From Cordylochernes scorpioides (taxonomy: Eukaryota > Arthropoda > Arachnida > Pseudoscorpiones > Chernetidae): DNA of 64,000 nucleotides. The translations under genes and the position numbers were made by a program. Positions within the stretch are counted from its first letter, which is position 1; each line of letters opens with the position of its first letter. Below, piece after piece: positions 22,210 to 30,161 of this stretch. The DNA is taken from the NCBI GenBank assembly GCA_030710605.1, contig CP092863.1, positions 110,102,881 through 110,166,880 of the forward strand, written 5' to 3'. The notes under the pieces are model-generated. The model saw only the letters and a list, made by a program, of their open reading frames with translations. It was not told where the DNA came from and searched no databases.

Positions 22210-24343
22210 TTAAGGGATATAGCCAAGCTCATCTTTCAGATTGGTTTGGGACCAACTCCTGGGAGGTAGTCCGCGTCCCATAAAACGGACTTGAGATGCC
22301 AGTTGTTCCAGCTCGGATTCTGACCTGTAGTCCGTGTGATATTCATCCAATCCTGAGTCTGAATCATCCAAACGTGGGGCTCCTCGTGGACTACGGCAGA
22401 CTTCAGACACGTACGCTGAGTCCTCGGAGCATTCTGAGGATTTCTTGCGGTCCGTTAGTCTGCTCCGCATGTTTGCTAAGAACCTCTCGGTGTGGAAACG
22501 AGCTTTGTACAGGGATTTAAGGCTGACCCGTTTCAATGTAGCTAGGAAGTTGGTTCTTCGCCTTGCTTTCACGAACCGTTCGTCGGATGACCATCGAATG
22601 ATCTTGCTTGGCTTTGTGCTACTTGAGATTGCAGGTAGGGTTACACAGCTCTGTGGACCTGAACATTCGGAACTTAGCGTCGACCAGTTCCGAACTTGAC
22701 TCGTACGACTAAAGCATCGGACGCCATGCGGTACATGCCTGTTCTTATCAAAACTGTAAGGAATGTTGATGATCACCTTATCTGCGGACTTGATATAGTC
22801 CAGATAGGATTTGCTTTCTGTTGTTGAGAGGATGGATGGTGGATGATGGACTTCTAGAGAGGTCTTAATCACTTTTACTTGAGGTATAGGTACCTTAGGA
22901 TTCCTCTTGGAGGCTCCAAAATCATTGGGGGAGTTGTAAGCTTCGTAGCCGAAGTAATATGCTTTGGGAGGGCCTGATGAAGATGGGGTATGGATGCGAT
23001 CATTTGTCTGTCGGTCAGACTTGTTGAGGAAAGAGAATTCGCTCTCACTGCTCAGTTCGATGGACTCTGTGATAACCATATGGTCTCTTACCTTGGGTTT
23101 GTTCTGCTTAGACGCGCGGATTCGTTGGAGCTGCCTCGCGCTGTTGGGTATGGAGGTTGAGGAGTCCATCTCCTCGCTGGTGTCGCATGAAGCTCGTTGG
23201 TGCGAGTCAACAGCTTGGACCTTGCGAACTTGCCGCTTGTAGTCTTCGTTCTCCAGGGATGTCACCGAGGAATGGTATTCAGCGTTCTTGTAGGATTTCC
23301 AGTAGGTCGCTGGTTCCCATCGTTCTTCGATCTTCCTAGGACTGATGTTTTCAGCATCGCTACTGCTAGCTACCTGTGTTTTCTGGTGTTTTAGCCGTAA
23401 GCTTCTTCGGGGTTGTCTACTGAAACTTTTCCGATGGCGGTTGGGAACGGCTCTTCGTCGTAGTTTCTCGGATCTCCGCGGTTCAGCGTCGTTGCTGCGG
23501 AAATGTGGCTGAGTTGGTAATTCTTTTGGTGATGGAGATGGGGTAGTGGAATAACGGCCTTCTGAGAGCTGGAGAAGGCGGGAGGAGGACTTTGCGGCAC
23601 TGCGATGGCGCAACTTTCTTGGAGGCGGCGTGGGCCCCGATGACGAAAATTGCTCATCCTTGTGCTTGAGCTTGGAATAGTGGACAGCAGGGGTTTCCCT
23701 TCTGGACAGCAACTCTCTGGAGAGAGTGACATCAGAAGGCGACTCCTCTTCCGAGTAGAGATGGGTGGAGGGGGGCAGGGATAAAGGGGCTGGGGGATAC
23801 ACTGCTCGATCCGCATCCTGAGCTTCTTGAAGCCTGGCGCAGAGCGTGAGCGCTTCCTCGGCAGAAGCGCAGACAAAAGCGTGGCACTCGAAAGACTTGG
23901 GCGACGCGACGCGACGCAGAACACAAGCAAAAATTGACGGATGGGTCAAGCTAACCAGGAACCTTTGCTTGTTGGAAAGAGGCACGGGCTCGAGTCCGGC
24001 ATCGGAGCAAGCTAGAGGCACAAACGCTGCTCCAAACGCACCACGTCGACGTAGAACCCTTGCTTGGAAGCGGACCGCCGCCCAAAGTGTGAGATTGGAA
24101 AGTGGAGTGATGACTTTGGTGACCAACGGGCCTTCTCCAACCACCACAACCGTACCCCGGAGCGACGTGAAGGCGCTGGGTGAGTGCGAGAGGCGCTCGG
24201 TGGTCTTCACCGCGACGTCGGGCAGCTGAGTAAACCTCGAGGAGCGGGCGCTGGAGTACGGAGACCCCCGGTGCCGCGGGCCGGGAGCTACGGAAGGTGG
24301 CGCAGCCAAGGTACCGCGTGCGCACGCCGCCGTCCGCTGCCAT
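22210..24343 (-). CDS. PTB/PID-domain protein, probable 1-nt frameshift
   Basis: A GC-rich single exon in AT-rich surroundings. Starting at ATG 24343 the frame reads VRTRYLGCATF, the opening of a phosphotyrosine-binding-type domain, then APGVSVLQRPLLEVYSAA. That frame stops making sense after about 24224. The overlapping frame continues with VAVKTTERL, GTVVVVGEGPLV, NLTLWAAVRFQ, HPSIFACVLRR and FECHAFVCASAEEALTL, the last strands and C-terminal helix of the domain. One extra base in GCTGCCCGACG near 24224 would explain the break. The long tail (about 500 residues) is Ser/Arg/Pro-rich and disordered-looking. It ends RSWSQTNLKDELGYIP before TAA at 22210. PTB proteins are cytoplasmic adaptors; the ECHAF block recalls FAM43-type PID domains, but I cannot assign a family. 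An alternative ATG at 24348 opens the second frame directly but would lose YLGCATF. GTAAGT lies three bases after the stop. Confidence 0.75.
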
Positions 24344-24441
24344 GCCATCGGCGAGAGTGCCGGCCTACATCGCCCAACCGGTTTCCCGCAGCCGCCGCTA
24401 ATTGAATCTCGCTCAGGGCCGTTCCACTCCGCTCTCCATTA

Positions 24442-24870
24442 CAGCCGCGCTTCCTCCCCGCATACTATCCCTATTTGCACATACTATCTATCTTTACATA
24501 TAGCATTCTCTCCGTACTGTTGATGTTTATTGCTTAGAAAGTATACATATGTGTGTGCTTATGTACTATTCCTATGTCCCTCTCTGAACTATCCCTATTT
24601 ACACATAGCCCTCTGTTTTACAGCCGCGCTTCCTCCCCACATACTATCCCTATTTGCACATACTATCTATCTTTACATATAGCATTCTCTCCGTACTGTT
24701 GATGTTTATTGCTTAGAAAGTATACATATGTGTGTGCTTATGTACTTTCTTATGTCCCTCTCTGAACTATCCCTATTTACACATAGCCCTCTGTTTTACA
24801 GCCGCGCTTCCTCCCCACATACTATCCCTATTTGCACATAACATCGTTCCTTTTACACATAGCCAGATTT
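24442..24870. repeat. Tandem repeat, about 179-bp unit, 2+ copies
   Basis: CAGCCGCGCTTCCTCCCC recurs at 24442, 24621 and 24799. The intervening 178-179 bases are nearly identical (CATACTATCCCTATTTGCAC ... CTCTGAACTATCCC). The third copy is partial. It lies directly upstream of the PTB-domain gene, so it may contain or displace that gene's promoter. I recognise no promoter motif with confidence. Confidence 0.85.
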
Positions 24871-25254
24871 TGTGTGATACAATATCGCTATTTTTACTTA
24901 CTATCCTCCTATTTCCCCATACTATCTTTATTTACACAGACTATCCTTATTTTCACATAAAATCGCTAGTTGCACAAGCTATCCCTATTTTCGCATACTA
25001 TCTCTATTTACATATAATATTCCGATTTCACAAATTAGATCCCTATTTGCATATAAATTTCTTACTTACATATATAATCCTTTTTTTCCTACATACCAAT
25101 TTTTATCATAGCGCGCGCCACTTCTCACTTGGTCACTTTCCTAAGTGTATATATAGAAAATTCATATAAATATATAAATACATATTATTCACATATAAAT
25201 AATATTCATTATATTATAACTACTTCTGACTCTAATCCCAACTCTATCGGTGTG
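24871..25254. repeat. Degenerate continuation of the upstream repeat
   Basis: Diverged short motifs of the type CATACTATC and TATTTGCACA repeat irregularly between the 179-bp units and the 55-bp minisatellite, suggesting a common low-complexity origin. Confidence 0.5.
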
Positions 25255-26870
25255 CATACAATATTTATATTTGCATATATCCCTCTCCGTTACTGCCATG
25301 GCGTTCTTCCCCGCAAATTATTTATATTTGCATAGTCCTCTCAGTTACAGTCACAGTTCTTCTCCGCATTTTTTCTTTATTTGCATATAGTCCTCTGTTA
25401 CTGCCATGTACTCTTCCCGGCAAATTATCTCTATTTACATATAGTTTTCTCTGTTACTGCCACGGTTCTTATCCGCAGATTTTTTTCTATTTACATATAG
25501 TCCTCTCTGTTACTGCCACGGTTCTTCTCCGCATTTTTTCTTTATTTGCATATAGTCCTCTGTTACTGCCATGTACTCTTCCCGGAAAATTATCTCTATT
25601 TACATATAGTTCTCTCTGTTACTGCCACGGTTCTTATCCGCAGATTTTTTCTATTTGCATATAATCCTCTCTGTTACTGCCACGGTTCTTACCCGCAGAT
25701 TTTTCTATTTGCATATAGTCCTCTCTGTTACTGCCACGGTTCTTTCCCGCAGATTTTTCTATTTACATATAGTCCTCTCTGTTACTGCCACGGTTCTTAC
25801 CCGCAGATTTTTCTATTTGCATATAGTCCTCTTTGTTACTGCCACGGTTCTTACCCGCAGATTTTTCTATTTGCATATAGTTCTCTCTGTTACTGCCACG
25901 GTTCTTTCCCGCAATTTTTCTCTATTTGCATATAGTCCTCTCTGTTACTGCCACGGTTCTTATCCGCAGATTTTTTCTATTTGCATATAGTCCTCTCAGT
26001 TACTGCCACGGTTCTTATCCGCAGATTTTTTTCTATTTGCATATAGTCCTCTCTGTTACTGCCACGGTTCTTATCCGCAGATTTTTCTATTTGCATATAG
26101 TCCTCTCTGTTACTGCCACGGTTCTTATCCGCAGATTTTTTCTATTTGCATATAGTCCTCTCTGTTACTGCCACGGTTCTTTCGCGCAGATTTTTTCTAT
26201 TTGCATATAGTCCTCTCTGTTACTGCCACGGTTCTTTCCCGCAGATTTTTTCTATTTGCATATAGTCCTCTCTGTTACTGCCACGGTTCTTTCCCGCAGA
26301 TTTTTTCTATTTGCATATAGTCCTCTCTGTTACTGCCACGGTTCTTTCCCGCAGATTTTTCTATTTGCATATAGTCCTCTCTGTTACTGCCACGGTTTTT
26401 ACCCGCAGATTTTTTCTATTTGCATATAGTCCTCTCTGTTACTGCCACGGTTCTTTCCCGCAATTTTTCTCTATTTGCATATAGTTCTCTCCGTTACCGC
26501 CACGGTTCTTCCCCGAAAATTTTCTCCATTTGCATATAGTCCTCTCCGTTACTGCCACGGTTCTTACCCGCAGATTTTTTCTATTTGCATATAGTCCTCT
26601 CTGTTACCGCCACGGTTCTTCCCCGAAAAATTTCCCCATTTGCATATAGTCCTCTCTGTTACTGCCACGGTTCTTAACCGCAGATTTTTTCTATTTGCAT
26701 ATAGTCCTCTCTGTTACTGCCACGGTTTTTACCCGCAGATTTTTTCTATTTGCATATAGTTCTCTCCGTTACCGCCACGGTTCTTCCCCGAAAATTTTCC
26801 CCATTTGCATATAGTCCTCTCCGTTACTGCCACGGTTCTTACCCGCAGATTTTTTCTCTATTTGCATATA
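25255..26870. repeat. Minisatellite, unit about 54-57 bp, roughly 30 copies
   Basis: Consensus pieces are TTTGCATATAGTCCTCTCTG, TTACTGCCACGGTTCTT and CCCGCAGATTTTT. The unit length varies by 1-3 bases, mostly in the T run, so open frames through it change phase and are not coding. Left-hand units are the most divergent and the right-hand part has variant units (CCCCGAAAA) in alternation, which suggests higher-order duplication. Confidence 0.95.
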
Positions 26871-26944
26871 CAGAGAGCTCTCTCAACATTAACTATTCAT
26901 AAAATTATGATTGTAGAAGAGAAATCAATGAAAAATCAAAAATA

Positions 26945-27280
26945 TATTTCAAGGTGATATATTGACTATTTCTAAACTTAGGTATGAAAGGATGAATTAT
27001 GAAAAGTAATGATGAACGAAAAAATAAAAGTGTCCAGGGATGGGAATCGAAACCGCAGTGTTCCGCTTACCGGGCAGATGCCATGTCCACTAGGCTACCC
27101 TGGACATATTTTTCCGTTCGTAAATGATACATAAAGTAACTTATAATACAATATAATACACTGCGGCCTGTGAAGTTACACCGCATGAGTTTCTTTTCAA
27201 TGAAAAATTGAAATTCATGCGGTGTAACTTCAAGTGTCGTTTTGCAATCACAGGCCGCAGTGTGTATTATATTGTATAAA
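26945..27280 (-). repeat. tRNA-derived SINE, family A
   Basis: Minus-strand head GTCCAGGGTAGCCTAGTGG to ATCCCTGGAC, with the B box damaged (GGTTTCGATTCC). The GGCCGC tail is folded back on itself at 27168-27255. Confidence 0.8.
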
Positions 27281-27480
27281 TATAATTATCAATATTTTAA
27301 AAAGCTCAATAGTTCGACGAAGCAGTTCGCCTATCTTCTTCTGAGGGATTGAAACACTTAATATCCACGTAATACATGAGAAGTGAGGTTTTAAATAAAG
27401 TAAGTTGGCCAAACAGCTTTCTTCATTGATTTATTATTTAAATATATTTGACTATTTTTCATTTTTTTAGCTGTAGGTAT
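27281..27480. other. Short intergenic stretch, nothing recognised
   Basis: AT-rich spacer between a SINE and the long hairpin. Confidence 0.4.
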
Positions 27481-27691
27481 AATTTTAAAAATAAAACTAC
27501 AACCTTTCGCAATGAGTTTCTTTTATTATGATATGCGCGAGCTTTCGGGCTGGAGCCGCCCTTCTACAGGGATACATTCGATTCAAATGTTTCATTTTTT
27601 GCCTGTAGAAGGGCGGCTCCAGCCCGAAAGCTCGCGCATATCATAATAAAAGAAACTCATTGCGAAAGGTTGTAGTTTTATTTTTAAAATT
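27481..27691. repeat. Perfect inverted repeat, 90-bp arms, 31-base loop
   Basis: 27481-27570 and 27602-27691 are exact reverse complements by my base-by-base reading. The arms contain TATGCGCGAGCTTTCGGGC, GGAGCCGCCCTTCTACAGG and AAGAAACTCATTGCGAAAGG. Transcribed, this would form a 90-bp hairpin. The GAAAGCTCGCG block links it to other foldbacks in the window. Confidence 0.95.
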
Positions 27692-27744
27692 TGTAGCGCA
27701 ATTTTTTCTTTTACTTCATAAACTTTAAATATTAGTTACGAACG

Positions 27745-28055
27745 GAGAAATATCGTCCAGGATAGCCTAGTGGACATGGCACCTGCCCGGTAAGCAGAAG
27801 GTTGTGGGTTCGATTCCCGCTCCTGGACACTTTTATTTTTCCGTTCGCCATTACTCTTCATATTTTTCACCCTCCATACGTCATCCATTCATATATAGAC
27901 CATCACTCTTCATATATTCAACCTTTTCATACGTCATCCAAAAGTAAAAATATTAAATTATTTCTCTTTGAAATTAAAAATGATTTTTCATAAATAAAAA
28001 GAAACTTATGCGGTTAAACTGGTTGTATAGCTTTATAATTATACGCCGCAGTCAT
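27745..28055 (+). repeat. tRNA-derived SINE, family A, well-kept head
   Basis: tRNA-like head 27755-27828: acceptor GTCCAGG with CCTGGAC, A-box TAGCCTAGTGG, anticodon-arm CTGCCCGGTAAGCAG, B box GGTTCGATTCC. The loop would present GGT, but base 33 is C instead of T, so this is not a functional tRNA. The body ends with AAGAAACTTATGCGGT and CGCCGCAGT. Confidence 0.85.
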
Positions 28056-28221
28056 TTATAAGTATAATTACGATATATTAATTTAACTATTGATGCACAT
28101 ATAGTTTTCTAAAGGCAACCTTGGCTCTTGGTCAGAATTTACCAAAACTGATGCTGTGGCTCATTCTTTTATCATCACTAGTAAAGTTTTATACTGTGGT
28201 GATGCACAGTTCCATTGTTAG

Positions 28222-28275
28222 GATGTACATATAAAGGAAGAGATGAGCTTATTTTGGTACATAATTCTATATACA
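28222..28275 (+). repeat. Direct repeat, left copy (about 50 bp)
   Basis: GTACATATAAAGGAAGAGAT and GAGCTTATTTTGGTACA recur at 28714-28768, bracketing the Helitron-like segment. Confidence 0.8.
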
Positions 28276-28712
28276 GTTACGAGCGTCTTTCCTCATCTCC
28301 TAATCAGTCATCTCTCTCTCTCTCTCTGTCACCGTTTGCTTTTTTTTTTGGAATGGCGCCCTCCTATTGGTTGGCTACGGTCACGCCACCATTGCCCCCC
28401 CCCCCCCCCCCCCCCATCATGCCTCTTCCCCCCCCCCCCCCCCACTCGCCATTTAACTATTGTGTTGGAGCGGGACGCTCCCTAAATAAATGCATATATT
28501 AGATAATAACCAAATGGAATCCTCTCTTTCTTTTTCCCAGTAAGAGACGCCTACTGAACCCAACAGTACATAGACAGATAAAGCACATAGGCTATAGTTA
28601 TTAACTAACATATGCAATTAATTAAGGCGCCAATTTATAATTGTAACAAATAGTATTTGAATCAAAACATTCAATCGGGTAAAACACGGGCGTTGCCCGG
28701 GTCATTCGGCTA
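28268..28712 (+). mobile_element. Possible short Helitron-like element
   Basis: The right end has a short hairpin, CGGGCGTTGCCCGG, followed after about ten bases by CTAG and T. This matches the 3' end of Helitrons (hairpin, then CTRR, insertion before T). A plausible left end is TCTATATACAG at about 28268 after A. There is no Rep/helicase frame. The interior has (CT)n at 28310-28328 and C runs at 28398-28441. Confidence 0.45.
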
Positions 28713-28768
28713 GTGTACATATAAAGGAAGAGATGAGCTTATTTTGGTACAGAATATTATATATATAC
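28713..28768 (+). repeat. Direct repeat, right copy
   Basis: Second copy of the repeat at 28222-28275. Helitrons make no target duplication, so this reflects a local duplication or a different mechanism. Confidence 0.8.
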
Positions 28769-28817
28769 ATAAATCTATAAATGTTAACATATGTAAATAT
28801 ATAACTGATACTATGAA

Positions 28818-28935
28818 TTTTTTCCATTACAGTAAGAGCAGTAGAAATTTTTTTATTTTTAAAAGAATCATACGCGTCTAAAATAGTTTCATATTTTGAT
28901 AACAGATGGCGCGCTAATGCATCATAATATAATTG
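28818..28935 (+). repeat. Family F 3' part
   Basis: CCATTACAGTAAGAGCAGTA, CATACGCGTCTAAAATAG, AACAGATGGCGCGCTAATGC: the distal half of family F without the hammerhead-like core. Confidence 0.7.
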
Positions 28936-29213
28936 TTCTAATAAAAGACAAAATTTGAATTTTTCGGAAGAGCGATTGCTCGAAGCATATTATATATTTA
29001 TAATTATATGTAATTCTGCTGTCCTCAAAGCTTATGTCCATAATTCATCTAAAATACCCATTCCAAGAGGCCAGCATCAGTATCACTATAAAAGGAAGTT
29101 CCAAAAATGCAAAAATGGTTTATTTTATAAAAAATAAAATGCAAAAATGGTTCTCTGGGACTTACAGCGGACGAGGATAATTTCTCTCTCCAAAAATGCA
29201 ATATAACAGCGGT

Positions 29214-29372
29214 ATGGTAGATTAAATTGGCGAAACCGCTGGGAGGGTTCACCACTGATGAGCCAGGCCCTCCAATTAATTTTTCCATTGCAGTAAGGGC
29301 AGTAGAAATTGTTTTATTTTTAAAAGAATCTTGCGCGTCTATAATAGCTTCGTATTTTGATAACAGATACTA
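29214..29372 (+). repeat. Family F element with hammerhead-like core
   Basis: TTGGC 29227-29231, GAAA 29232-29235, CTGATGA 29255-29261, GCCAG 29262-29266. The distal part follows (AGTAAGGGCAGTAGAAATTG, TTGCGCGTCTATAATAG). Confidence 0.65.
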
Positions 29373-29394
29373 TTGGTATAACTATTATATTTTT

Positions 29395-29645
29395 GGTTTG
29401 TTTTGAAAATAGAGCAATCCATACTTAAATCATTAGATAATAAAAATACATATATTGGATTGAAAAAAATATTTATTTTGCCAATATTTTGGTTGGCTGA
29501 ACGCCAACCTTTATCAAGACATTACATTTTTGTATACACAAATTCAGCGCGCATTTGCAAATGATAAAGGTTGGCACTCAGCCAACCGAAATATTGACAA
29601 ATAAGTCTTTTATTCAATCCAATATATGTCTTTTTATTATCTATT
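29395..29645. repeat. Family G foldback, about 74-bp arms
   Basis: 29439-29512 is an imperfect inverted copy of 29566-29639 (ATATTGGATTGAA and TTCAATCCAATAT; GGTTGGC and GCCAACC). It resembles foldback MITEs; no coding capacity. Confidence 0.75.
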
Positions 29646-30161
29646 ATATTATTGAATATTTCTACAAGTATCTCTACTTGTAATAGAGATTGTAGTACAT
29701 ATCTCTACTTGTATAAGTTTTTAAAAAATATAAAGTGTAATATATATTTAAAGATTTAAAGGAATTTGACGCAATTAAAACTTTATGGTTTTAACTATAA
29801 GATTTTCGAACATAATTGATCCGCTAAATAAATCGTCATTATAGACGGTCATGTATGTCAACAACACGCAATTTACAAAATTTTATATACGTCGTATAAA
29901 AATAATCACGTAATATTAAACCATCTTCACGTATCTAGCACGTACCCACGTTCATCCTAGCCGCCTTCAAGTTTTGAAGAAATTTTACTTGATAAAAAAA
30001 GGTAGAATTATAGCGCTAGAAAATTCATTTAAAAAAATGAGAATTTTGTTATTAAAATCATTAATGATATGTATTCCCTATTGAACATTTTTCGGTTTGA
30101 TCATTTCTATTAAAAAAAAAAGAATAAGAAATGTTGCAGAAAATATGCTGGAAAATCCAAA
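29646..30161. other. Upstream region of the membrane-protein gene
   Basis: AT-rich. I see no unambiguous TATA or initiator. A small GC-richer patch lies at about 29930-29965. Confidence 0.4.

Noticed and set aside
24184-24405. Plus-strand open frames overlapping the PTB gene (23846-24405)
   Set aside because: Shadow frames of a GC-rich coding exon; residue composition is Arg/Gly/Pro-biased without signature.
25546-26210. Long open frames of about 100-130 codons in all three frames of the 55-bp array
   Set aside because: The unit length is not a multiple of three, and the same peptide recurs in every frame. This is a by-product of a stop-free minisatellite unit.
28398-28441. Poly-proline coding tract
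   Set aside because: It is a homopolymer C run inside a putative non-coding mobile element; the frames around it are short.
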